Source: RGIG2945 sp045540355 (lineage in GTDB: Bacteria; Bacillota; Clostridia; Oscillospirales; Acutalibacteraceae). Taken from it: a stretch of DNA of 7,557 nt. A program made the position numbers and the translations under genes. The notes below the pieces were generated by a model. It had not been told where the DNA came from, did not search any database, and saw only the letters and a program-made list of their open reading frames with translations. This document shows, piece after piece, positions 1 to 6,072 of the stretch. Location of the stretch: the NCBI GenBank assembly GCA_045540355.1, contig JAZQHB010000039.1, positions 1 to 7,557 on the forward strand, given 5' to 3'. Positions within the stretch are counted from its first letter, which is position 1, and every line of letters begins with the position of its first letter.

Positions 1-270
1 GCTTGTTTGTTCGACTGATGGGAATTTTACTGTTTCCAGCCAATTCTGCAGGCTATCTTTTAGCAGTTTCTTGCTTTCATCTGTATCCTCGATAGTTTTT
101 TCAAATTCCGCTATATAAGCGGTGATTTTCTTGTTAGCTTCATGCTTAGTTGTACCTGAGAAGCATTTCCTTTTGCGTTCGCCTTGCTCGTCCATGTACC
201 ATATAACTCCACTCCAACGACCATCTGTTCTTTTGTGCACATTTCCGTTTGTAAGTAGTTTCTTGCGCAT
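1..270 (-). CDS. Tyrosine recombinase/integrase, N-terminal fragment (runs off left edge)
   Basis: Ninety codons are open from an ATG at 270 to the window edge, so the catalytic domain is outside. The protein begins MRKKLLTNGNVHKRTDGRWS. Residues about 8-60 match the AP2-like Arm DNA-binding domain of phage and conjugative-element integrases: a GNVHKRTDGRW strand pair, a DEQGERKRK turn, then GTTKHEANKKI leading into a helix. Residues about 67-90 (KKLLKDSLQNWLE...) look like the start of the SAM-like core-binding domain. The family cuts and rejoins DNA at att sites to integrate or excise an element; the catalytic R-H-R-Y residues cannot be checked here. The start is supported by AAGGAAG at 278-284 (minus sense), seven bases before the ATG. 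Family identity is a confident inference from these motifs; which element it serves is not visible. Confidence 0.85.
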   Translation of the reverse strand, partial: MRKKLLTNGNVHKRTDGRWSGVIWYMDEQGERKRKCFSGTTKHEANKKITAYIAEFEKTIEDTDESKKLLKDSLQNWLETVKFPSVEQTS

Positions 271-313
271 TATCTCACTTCCTTTATTTTGTACTACTTT
301 TTTGGCAACACAA

Positions 314-342
314 ACAATACCGTAAAGGTCGGCACAAGTCAA
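314..342 (-). promoter_or_regulatory. SigmaA-like promoter of the integrase
   Basis: On the minus strand, TTGACT (337-342) and TATTGT (314-319) are separated by 17 bases, predicting transcription start about 35-40 bases before the integrase ATG. The -10 and the following TTTGTGTTGCC are conserved in front of the InlB-repeat gene (1122-1134). Two AGCATCAATT direct repeats lie immediately upstream. Assignment is by consensus only. Confidence 0.6.
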
Positions 343-360
343 GCGTTTTTGCGAATAAAA

Positions 361-392
361 AGCATCAATTTTCTAAAAGAATAGCATCAATT
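361..392. repeat. Two AGCATCAATT direct repeats, 22-bp period, upstream of the integrase promoter
   Basis: AGCATCAATT occurs exactly at 361-370 and 383-392, a 22-bp period that puts the copies on about the same helical face. They lie 19-50 bases upstream of the integrase -35. They fall in a 42-base stretch that is absent from the otherwise similar region upstream of the InlB-repeat gene. They could be sites for an activator, repressor, excisionase or the integrase arm domain; no protein can be assigned from sequence. Confidence 0.6.
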
Positions 393-398
393 AAAAAA

Positions 399-447
399 GT
401 CCTTTTCTTTGTTTATGCGTAGTAAATTTTGATACGCTCAAAAGGAC
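399..447. repeat. Nested inverted repeat upstream of the integrase
   Basis: An outer 8-bp inverted repeat, GTCCTTTT (399-406) and AAAAGGAC (440-447), encloses an inner 5-bp repeat, GCGTA (417-421) and TACGC (433-437). The outer left arm lies inside a block conserved with copy B, but copy B has no matching outer right arm. It could be an operator, a recombination-associated site, or a weak RNA structure read through from the upstream gene. Function is unassigned. Confidence 0.5.
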
Positions 448-469
448 AAGGCACGGTTTTCGCCGTGCC
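440..469 (-). terminator. Probable intrinsic terminator of the InlB-repeat gene
   Basis: GGCACGG (450-456) and CCGTGCC (463-469) form a perfect 7-bp GC-rich stem around a 6-base loop. Read on the minus strand, the hairpin is about 17 bases after the stop codon of the 487-1086 gene and is followed by TTGTCCTTTT, an imperfect T tract. Placement and composition suit a rho-independent terminator that isolates this gene from the integrase promoter downstream. Confidence 0.65.
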
Positions 470-486
470 AATTCTGTAGTTTGTTT

Positions 487-1086
487 TCAATTCATTTCAC
501 CGACCATTTTATTTATATCACCGTCTGAGTCTACGATGATGGTTTTAGTTTTGCTTGGAGCTACATAGCCGAAACCTTCGATGTAGGCTTCATTTTTCTC
601 CTCTATGATTTCGTTCCTTTTTACAGTTTCCTCATCGGTGAGGTAGCAAGTGTCCTTTGCCATAATTTCATCATTTGGATTTATGGGTTCTTCAGGATTC
701 TTTTCCCATTTCGCATAGAGAACATCAGTCTTTGTGAATTTAAATGTTGTTACCTGATTCTGCTTTGTTCTCGGATCGGTGAACCATCCCTTGAATGTGT
801 AACCGTATTTTGTCGGGACATAGCTTTCAAGGCTGATGCTCTCGCCATATCTTTTGGTTATTGGCCTGATAAAGCTACCGCCGTCCGATGCGAATTGCAA
901 GGTTACATTTCCTACGATTCCGAGTTCGTTATCGAAGGTTACTCGGTATTTGCTGAGCCACCAAGGTTTTGCCGTTGCCGATGCCGTTGTTGTTAGCAGC
1001 ATAGTCACTGCCAATGCCGTACATAATACTTTTCCCCCAGGGGACCTTCTCTTGCCACTTCGTGTCAATTCACCTTGTTTCTTCAT
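487..1086 (-). CDS. Secreted protein with one InlB-type beta-grasp (Listeria-Bacteroides) repeat
   Basis: A 199-residue protein. Residues 1-19 are strongly basic, 20-38 are a hydrophobic core (VLCTALAVTMLLTTTASAT), and a signal peptidase site is likely near ASATA, so export is expected. Residues about 62-128 form one InlB B-repeat/Flg_new-type unit: a SDGG strand, the GYTFKGWFTDP signature at 95-105 and the closing LYAKWE at 123-128. In this family the repeat is a small beta-grasp fold in surface proteins, often a spacer or adhesion module, with no enzymatic role. The acidic tail (140-199, ending near DSDGDINKMVGEMN) is not recognised; no SLH, LPXTG or lipobox anchor is seen, so it may be released. 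AGGAG at 1097-1101 (minus sense), ten bases upstream, supports the start. It lies upstream of the integrase with a related promoter region and its own terminator, suggesting cargo of the same element. Exact role is unknown. Confidence 0.8.
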   Translation of the reverse strand: MKKQGELTRSGKRRSPGGKVLCTALAVTMLLTTTASATAKPWWLSKYRVTFDNELGIVGNVTLQFASDGGSFIRPITKRYGESISLESYVPTKYGYTFKGWFTDPRTKQNQVTTFKFTKTDVLYAKWEKNPEEPINPNDEIMAKDTCYLTDEETVKRNEIIEEKNEAYIEGFGYVAPSKTKTIIVDSDGDINKMVGEMN

Positions 1087-1121
1087 AATCTTTCATCTCC
1101 TAAATTTGTATTTACCTTTTC

Positions 1122-1211
1122 GGCAACACAAACATACCACAGAAGATGTCATAAGTCTACGAAGTTTTTTCAAAGTCCTTTTCTTTGATTACAGCGTACC
1201 ATATTTTGATA
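1122..1211 (-). repeat. Upstream module copy B (InlB-repeat gene side), similar to 304-434
   Basis: This is the diverged partner of the integrase upstream module, in the same orientation relative to its gene. It keeps the 13-base GGCAACACAAACA and 16-base AAAGTCCTTTTCTTTG blocks exactly, plus GCGTA and ATTTTGATA. It lacks the 42-base segment with AGCATCAATT repeats. The two modules flank the InlB-repeat gene and its terminator as imperfect direct repeats. Confidence 0.7.
1131..1159 (-). promoter_or_regulatory. Probable promoter of the InlB-repeat gene
   Basis: On the minus strand, TAGACT (1154-1159) and TATGTT (1131-1136) are separated by 17 bases. Both hexamers are weaker than consensus, but they align with the better integrase promoter at 314-342, and the flanking bases are conserved too. 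The agreement between the two copies is the main support. Confidence 0.5.
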
Positions 1212-1249
1212 TAGGATATCTTTGAAATATATCATAAAAATGTTATAAT
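1208..1249 (+). promoter_or_regulatory. SigmaA-like promoter for the ECF sigma operon, with an adjacent inverted repeat
   Basis: TTGAAA (1222-1227) and TATAAT (1244-1249) are separated by 16 bases, a good vegetative promoter about 75 bases before the sigma factor start. A short inverted repeat, GATAT (1208-1212) and ATATC (1216-1220), abuts the -35 and could be an operator. The region is divergent with the InlB-repeat gene, and its copy-B module ends here, so the two control regions touch. Confidence 0.6.
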
Positions 1250-1323
1250 ATATTTGACTTTTTTCGTTTCAAAATCGTCCAATAGATGTAAGAGCTTTTA
1301 CAAAGGCGAAAGGAGGACCTACA

Positions 1324-1791
1324 TTGTACGAACTGTTCGAGCAAAAATATAAAGAATGTGAAAAATCTTTGTTCTTGATTGCTTTTGGTTATCTTCACAA
1401 CACCGAAGATGCAAAGGATTGTGTTCAGGAAGCTGTTTTGTCAGCACTTAAATCTTTCAACTCATTAAATAATAAAGAGTTTTTCAAGACATGGCTTACA
1501 AGAATTGTAATCAACAGGAGCAAAGATTATCTAAAGAAGCAAAAATTCACTGAAGAATTAACAGACAATCTGAATGTATTTTATGATATGCCTTCAGATG
1601 AAATAGGTATAATGGATTGTATATGTAAACTTAACCCAAAGTCATCAATCTACATAACCCTTCGGTTTTATAATGATATGACTTATGATGAGGTTGCTAA
1701 AACATTGAAATTGCCTGTTTCAACCGTAAAATACAAAACAAAAAAGGCACTTAATGAACTCAAAACTCTTTTGGAAGGAGATGCAAAATGA
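1324..1791 (+). CDS. ECF-type RNA polymerase sigma factor
   Basis: A 155-residue protein of typical ECF size, containing only sigma regions 2 and 4. Region 2 is residues about 5-73, with DAKDCVQEAVLSAL (29-42) in the core-binding helix and WLTRIVINRSKDYLKK (57-72) in the -10 recognition segment. Region 4 is about 98-150, with a helix-turn-helix at MTYDEVAKTLKLPVSTVKYK (119-138). It would direct RNA polymerase to a specific promoter set until held by its anti-sigma partner. The start is TTG at 1324, supported by AGGAGG at 1311-1316 with a seven-base spacer; no ATG lies nearby in frame. The stop overlaps the next ATG (ATGA, 1788-1791), implying translational coupling with the anti-sigma-like gene. 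It resembles the SigV/SigW-like ECF groups of Firmicutes; its regulon cannot be read here. Confidence 0.93.
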   Translation: MYELFEQKYKECEKSLFLIAFGYLHNTEDAKDCVQEAVLSALKSFNSLNNKEFFKTWLTRIVINRSKDYLKKQKFTEELTDNLNVFYDMPSDEIGIMDCICKLNPKSSIYITLRFYNDMTYDEVAKTLKLPVSTVKYKTKKALNELKTLLEGDAK

Positions 1792-2435
1792 GAATATCCG
1801 AATTGGAAAACAAGTTAAGAAAACACGCTGAAACAACAAAAAGTGTCATGCAGGCTCCTTTCGACCTGAATGAAGAAATTACGAATATGGAGGATCGCAC
1901 TATGAGTAAACCTAAAATAACTATGAAAAGAACTCTTGCGCTCGTTGCGGTATTGGCACTTTGCATTATAACTGTTACAATGACACCATTTGCAAATTCG
2001 ATTAGAGGATTTTTCAGCGACATTGTTCGTTTTGACGGAGCTGTAACCGGAACTAAGTATGAAAATGCAACCAACGACATTAAAGTTGATGTTTTGGAAT
2101 TAACATCTGAAAACGAAAATGTTATTATTCCATTATACTTAACCTTTGAAAATCCGACAGAAGCACCTTTCCCTTATATTCAGGAAGTTGCAGTTTCAGA
2201 ATACAAGATACTTGATAAAAACAATAAAGAAGTCATTAAAACTAAAGTTTCTGCAGAAGATGGAGATAAAGGTACTGTTAGTGACGGCAAGGTATTAGTT
2301 AATCTTTCTCTGAATGATGCAAAGCTTAAATCAGGCGAAGAATACACCATCGTAATTGAAAAAATGTATGGTCTATCAAAAGCAGACGCACCTCTCCACA
2401 TAACCGGAACTTGGAAATGTAGTTTTATAAGATAA
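1788..2435 (+). CDS. Membrane anti-sigma factor-like protein (DUF4179-type)
   Basis: A 215-residue protein translated from an ATG overlapping the sigma factor stop, with AAGGAG at 1775-1780 and a seven-base spacer. Residues 1-47 are a charged, likely cytoplasmic segment; 48-67 (TLALVAVLALCIITVTMTPF) are one membrane span; 68-215 are an extracytoplasmic beta-rich domain ending in HITGTWKCSF, like the close of DUF4179/DUF5643-type domains in clostridial anti-sigma proteins. By position and topology it should bind and inhibit the ECF sigma factor and release it on an envelope signal. It has no zinc-binding HxxxCxxC motif, so it is not a classic ZAS-domain anti-sigma. It is shorter than many relatives, which can carry further C-terminal domains. 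A second good start lies inside at 1902 (separate entry). Anti-sigma function is inferred from context. Confidence 0.75.
   Translation: MRISELENKLRKHAETTKSVMQAPFDLNEEITNMEDRTMSKPKITMKRTLALVAVLALCIITVTMTPFANSIRGFFSDIVRFDGAVTGTKYENATNDIKVDVLELTSENENVIIPLYLTFENPTEAPFPYIQEVAVSEYKILDKNNKEVIKTKVSAEDGDKGTVSDGKVLVNLSLNDAKLKSGEEYTIVIEKMYGLSKADAPLHITGTWKCSFIR
1889..1904 (+). promoter_or_regulatory. Internal ribosome site and ATG within the anti-sigma-like gene
   Basis: GGAGG at 1889-1893 is followed after eight bases by an in-frame ATG at 1902 (Met39). Initiation there would yield a 177-residue form that starts MSKPKITMKRTL and loses the cytoplasmic segment, leaving a signal-peptide-like N-terminus. 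The upstream start is also well supported, so both could be used. Use is unproven. Confidence 0.4.
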
Positions 2436-2441
2436 CAAACG

Positions 2442-2487
2442 AACAGCCTATCACTTTTTTGGGAGTGATAGGCTGTTTCTTAATTTA
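2442..2487 (+). terminator. Intrinsic terminator of the sigma/anti-sigma operon, possibly bidirectional
   Basis: AACAGCCTATCACT (2442-2455) and AGTGATAGGCTGTT (2464-2477) form a perfect 14-bp stem with an 8-base loop, and TTTCTTAATTT-like sequence follows on the plus strand. It begins six bases after the anti-sigma stop. The minus-strand SLH operon ends at 2508, so this hairpin is also about 30 bases after its last stop. The minus-side tail (CGTTTGTT) is less T-rich, so termination of that operon is plausible but weaker. Confidence 0.88.
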
Positions 2488-2507
2488 CATTAACTTAAAA
2501 ATAGTTA

Positions 2508-4232
2508 TCAATATACTCTCTTAACACCAAGTCCGCTTTGAGCTGCTATTAACTGACCGAATTCTCCTTGCATCAATTCTGCAAAAGCATCAACCTTGGG
2601 ATTGTTTTCTCCGTCACGAATTACTGCATAGTAACTTGTTGTGTATGGATAAGTTCCGTTTGAAATTGTTTCTTCTGTTGGAGCTATGCCGTCTATACTC
2701 AAGAATTTCAAATCAAGCGGGCCAAGTACGGATGAATTAACCAAATAATAGTAGAACAAGCTATATCCCACAGCATAGTTGCCATCGTTTTTTCGGTTGT
2801 AATCATCAACTTCGGTAAGAATACTCGACATCATAATAGAGGTACGCTCTTTTGATATATCCTCGCTGATTTCTTTCCCATTCAAGATGAACTGTTCCAT
2901 CTGAGCATGACTTCCGCTATCTTCATTTCTGCAATATGCAGCAAGCTTGCCCTCATCTCCGCCAAGCTCTTTCCAATTGGTTATACCGTTGTTTACATAA
3001 ATATTGTGAAGTTGCTCTGTTGTTATGTTATCAACCTTATTCTTGGTTCCTGTAAAGAAGATAAGTGCTTCGTCAGCAATCGGTATGAATTTGAGTTTGA
3101 CATTCTTTTCTTCTGCATACTTCAATACTTCTTCGCCTGCATCGGGGACAAATATCATTTCAACATCACCATCAATCAGGCGTTTATACGATGTAACAGT
3201 TTTACTATGTGCTTTAGGAAAGTCCGGGTGATTATCATAATTCTGATAATATGCACTATATATGTTCTGTGTTATCGCATAGGTTGATGTTGAACCATCC
3301 AAAACAGGAATTTCTATTTCAGGAGCAGTTTCTCTCAAAATTGCAGGGGCATGATTATTAAAGAATATACGGATAAACTGATATAAGAATTCACAGCATT
3401 CTAATCTTGTTACAGCCTGCTGCGGATACCAGAATAATTCGTCATCTGCAGTATCCATAAATTCATGATCAACAAGTTCTACCAAAAGATGATAATTGTC
3501 TTTAGTTAATGCTTTGTAAGCTACTTTAGCATAGTCAGACACCTTATCCAAATCCTTATATTTAGAAAAATCTGTTTCAGCTTCTTGAGGTTCAATTTTC
3601 CCCATATCAGAAAGCATACGGAAGGTCATAGCAACAAGTTGTTCACGGGTTATGACAGAATCAGGATTAAAATGGGTATCTTTCATAAACACACCTTTAT
3701 CCACAAGTGCCATTATATATTCTTTTGCCCAATGATTTTCGGGAACATCTTCAAAGCATGATGCAGATCGTGTTTTTGGGACACTAAACATCCTTGTAAA
3801 AATCGTTGCCATCTCTGCTCTTGTGAGTTCCTTTTCAGGTCTGAAGCTTCCATCTTCAAATCCTACAATAACCTCTCTTGATGAGATTTCGTGTATGTAG
3901 CTCTCATATTTATACTTCTCGCCCAAATCATTAAAAGGCGTGGTGTATGTTGCTTTCTCAACTGTAAAATCGCTGTTATCCGAGAGATAAGCATAACTGT
4001 ATCCGTCAAGAGGGCCTATTGAAAGCGGAATAATTCGATTAGTTTCATTGTCTCTTATGATATAAACGGTATCACTGCCATAGTCATAGTTTTCATTCGC
4101 TTTTACATACTTGATAGTATTGCTGTTTTGCATTTTGTTTAGTTCATCTACGGATGAACCGAAGCAAGTTATACTGCTTGCAACTAAAATCATTACACAT
4201 AAAATTATTGATGTTATTCTTTTTTTCATCAT
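2508..4232 (-). CDS. SLH-anchored PstS-like substrate-binding protein
   Basis: A 574-residue exported protein, last in the SLH operon. Residues 1-25 are a signal peptide. SLH repeats lie at about 98-150 (VGFEDGSFRPEKELTRAE), 159-210 and, degenerate, 222-290; they bind secondary wall polymer. Residues about 306-574 match the PstS-like periplasmic-binding-protein fold: LDGSTSTYAI (311-320), a version of the ligand-loop DGST motif; EALIFFTG (388-395); TTEQLHNIY...ITNWKELGG (404-425); and RNEDSGSHAQMEQF (435-448), equivalent to the PstS SGS/T ligand loop. Phosphate or another oxyanion is the expected ligand, but no pstCAB genes are nearby, so a sensing or scavenging role is possible. AAGGAGG at 4237-4243 is four bases from the ATG at 4232 and seven from the next ATG at 4229, so the second Met (573 aa) is the more likely start. 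The ribosome site overlaps the serpin stop codon, implying cotranscription. Confidence 0.88.
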   Translation of the reverse strand: MMKKRITSIILCVMILVASSITCFGSSVDELNKMQNSNTIKYVKANENYDYGSDTVYIIRDNETNRIIPLSIGPLDGYSYAYLSDNSDFTVEKATYTTPFNDLGEKYKYESYIHEISSREVIVGFEDGSFRPEKELTRAEMATIFTRMFSVPKTRSASCFEDVPENHWAKEYIMALVDKGVFMKDTHFNPDSVITREQLVAMTFRMLSDMGKIEPQEAETDFSKYKDLDKVSDYAKVAYKALTKDNYHLLVELVDHEFMDTADDELFWYPQQAVTRLECCEFLYQFIRIFFNNHAPAILRETAPEIEIPVLDGSTSTYAITQNIYSAYYQNYDNHPDFPKAHSKTVTSYKRLIDGDVEMIFVPDAGEEVLKYAEEKNVKLKFIPIADEALIFFTGTKNKVDNITTEQLHNIYVNNGITNWKELGGDEGKLAAYCRNEDSGSHAQMEQFILNGKEISEDISKERTSIMMSSILTEVDDYNRKNDGNYAVGYSLFYYYLVNSSVLGPLDLKFLSIDGIAPTEETISNGTYPYTTSYYAVIRDGENNPKVDAFAELMQGEFGQLIAAQSGLGVKRVY

Positions 4233-4241
4233 GTCGCCTCC

Positions 4242-6047
4242 TTAGTTTGCAAAGGCATATTCGCCCATAAATAAGATCTCTCCATTTGCATTGTCTTTGA
4301 TTACGAATGTAAAAGGCTTATTGAATTTTACTTCAATGGGTTCAGGAGGCATTGCCGAACCTGCCATGCCGAGTGCGGTTACTGCTGCAGCTTCAGTTCC
4401 TTCTTCATCAACCTTTATGTATGTCTTATGTATGCTCGAATCAATCCACATATTTCCGTTATCAAACATTTTCTCAAACTCCGCATTTTCGCTGAAAGCT
4501 TTGTTTATGCCTATGGTTTCCAAAATGTCATTAAGTCCGGTGCTATATTCTATATTGAATTTAGGAACTGAAAGAGTGATGTATGTTGAGTCCATTTCAG
4601 CCTTGTTCAAAACTTCTTCAGGTGAAAAGCTCCCGTCTGACATCATAAGATACATACTGATATTTACACCGTCTAATTTCTTTGTTTCAATATGCTCACC
4701 GTTTTCATCGAAAACATCCTGACGGGTAAGATACGGAAGTGCTACAATTGAAACTCCGTCCGTATTCGCATAGCTCATCCAAGCTCTGCGGTTCATAAAG
4801 TCTATTTCTGTCTGCGAACTATCTCTTGATGTAAACACATCTTTTTCTGTTGCACCCTTGTTAAATTCATTCAGCCATCTGCCTTTGAAATATACTGCAT
4901 TAACAAGCATTGCCCAAAAGTCTTTATTGTCTTCGGTAATAATCGTAGGTATTTTACCTTCGGTTTTATCATTTACCCAACCATTGATTTCGCTTACTGC
5001 GTTTTTATCAGTTACAATGTCTGAAGTTGCATCAAAGGTCTTTGAGAGCATATCCTGATATGTTTTTGAAAATCTCTGAGGTGTCTTGTCAGAATTTATC
5101 CATATTGAATTAGATACATTAAGTGTCAATATATCCGATTCGGAATATTTATCAAGCATAGCTCTTGTGCTATTATTGTAGTTTTCTAAATCTTCTACAC
5201 CTATTACTTTTAAGATTTCTTCTAAAGTTTCGCCTGAAGCTCCGTTTGCAGCCATCATAAGTGCCATTTTAATTGATAACGGAGAGAACATATAGTTCTT
5301 ATCTACGGGCATATTTGCGTTTAATTTGTCTGCAAAAGTGAGGTTATCCCACTTACCATCATCTTGCTTTGGATTAAACCCGTCATATACCCTTACAAGC
5401 GTTACAATAGCTTGTTCTGTGGTGTAGTTCTCCTGCGGAGCAAATTTGTTGTTCCCAACACCTTGCATAATACCTAATTTATATATTGTTTGAATTGAAT
5501 TCATTGCCCAATCGGATATGTCAGTCGAGTCAGCAAAAGTAATATATTGAGTGTCTGTCCCCAAACCCGGATGAACAACATTTATGAGTCTTTCAAGAAT
5601 TGTTGCAGCTTCTTCACGGGTTAGGAAGTCATTTGGAGCAAATTCTGTTGATGATTTCCCGTTGATAATGCCCATTGCATTCAGAATCTGAACTTTAACA
5701 TTGTTTGTATCCTTAAAAGCGATATATCCGTCATCAACTATAAGTTCTCCAAATTCTGAGATATAATTATATGCAAGTTCGCAGAATTGTGCACGGGTAA
5801 TTGGAGCAAGAAAATTATAAATTTCACTGGCATTTATTATATTTAACGCTGTTGCTTTTTCAATATCTGATTTTGCCCAATCGCTCGGCGTAAGGAATGT
5901 TCTACTTGTCATAAGCGGATCAATGGGAACACCGAAATTTGTATTTGGATTGATTTGTGTTTCATTATTAGTTCCATTTGCCATTACGATTCCAACTGCT
6001 GAAACAGCAACAATTACAACTAAAACTATTGATAGGATTTTCTTCAT
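4242..6047 (-). CDS. SLH-anchored serpin (surface serine protease inhibitor)
   Basis: A 601-residue protein. Residues 1-24 are a signal peptide; SLH repeats lie at about 50-98, 111-157 and 170-222; a complete serpin domain spans about 235-601. Serpin hallmarks are FSPLSIKMALMMAANGASG, LVNAVYFKGRW, SVPKFNIEY, HKTYIKVDEEGTEAAAVTA and FNKPFTFVI...GEILFMGEY. The proximal hinge is inhibitory type: Gly at P15, Thr at P14 and small residues at P12-P10. Counting from the hinge and from the conserved PP, the scissile bond is predicted at Ser564-Ala565, which suits elastase- or subtilisin-like proteases. Serpins trap the protease covalently after cleavage; the SLH anchor would hold it on the cell wall. 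The start is ATG at 6047 after AGGAGG at 6056-6061. A GTG at 6056 in the same frame overlaps the ribosome site and is unlikely. It lies 25 bases after the upstream SLH gene. Target protease is inferred. Confidence 0.93.
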   Translation of the reverse strand: MKKILSIVLVVIVAVSAVGIVMANGTNNETQINPNTNFGVPIDPLMTSRTFLTPSDWAKSDIEKATALNIINASEIYNFLAPITRAQFCELAYNYISEFGELIVDDGYIAFKDTNNVKVQILNAMGIINGKSSTEFAPNDFLTREEAATILERLINVVHPGLGTDTQYITFADSTDISDWAMNSIQTIYKLGIMQGVGNNKFAPQENYTTEQAIVTLVRVYDGFNPKQDDGKWDNLTFADKLNANMPVDKNYMFSPLSIKMALMMAANGASGETLEEILKVIGVEDLENYNNSTRAMLDKYSESDILTLNVSNSIWINSDKTPQRFSKTYQDMLSKTFDATSDIVTDKNAVSEINGWVNDKTEGKIPTIITEDNKDFWAMLVNAVYFKGRWLNEFNKGATEKDVFTSRDSSQTEIDFMNRRAWMSYANTDGVSIVALPYLTRQDVFDENGEHIETKKLDGVNISMYLMMSDGSFSPEEVLNKAEMDSTYITLSVPKFNIEYSTGLNDILETIGINKAFSENAEFEKMFDNGNMWIDSSIHKTYIKVDEEGTEAAAVTALGMAGSAMPPEPIEVKFNKPFTFVIKDNANGEILFMGEYAFAN

Positions 6048-6072
6048 AAAGTACACCTCCTATATAGGTTTA

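Larger units (their letters stand above)
304..434 (-). repeat. Upstream module copy A (integrase side), similar to 1122-1211
   Basis: This region shares ordered blocks with 1122-1211 in the same orientation: GGCAACACAAACA (304-316 vs 1122-1134), the -35 hexamer region (337-342 vs 1154-1159), AAAGTCCTTTTCTTTG (396-411 vs 1172-1187), GCGTA (417-421 vs 1194-1198) and ATTTTGATA (426-434 vs 1203-1211). Block spacings agree within one base, apart from a 42-base insertion in this copy that contains the AGCATCAATT repeats. It is a promoter-plus-upstream module rather than coding sequence. Confidence 0.7.

Noticed and set aside
122..325. 67-codon open frame on the plus strand
   Set aside because: It lies antisense to the integrase N-terminus and runs into that gene's promoter; the minus-strand frame has clear family motifs.
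836..1225. 129-codon open frame on the plus strand
   Set aside because: It overlaps the well-supported InlB-repeat gene in antisense and its control region, has no ribosome site of note and no recognisable domain.
1254..1279. ECF-type autoregulatory promoter (TTGACT, 16 bases, CGTC) before the sigma factor
   Set aside because: The CGTC and spacing fit ECF promoters, but the -35 lacks the usual AAC core and a better sigmaA-like promoter lies just upstream.
1760..2080. 106-codon open frame on the minus strand
   Set aside because: It is antisense to the anti-sigma-like gene, and its hydrophobic character mirrors the membrane-span codons.
6048..6056. GTG at 6056 as the serpin start
   Set aside because: The GTG overlaps the AGGAGG ribosome site; the ATG at 6047 has correct spacing and leads directly into MKKILSIVLV.
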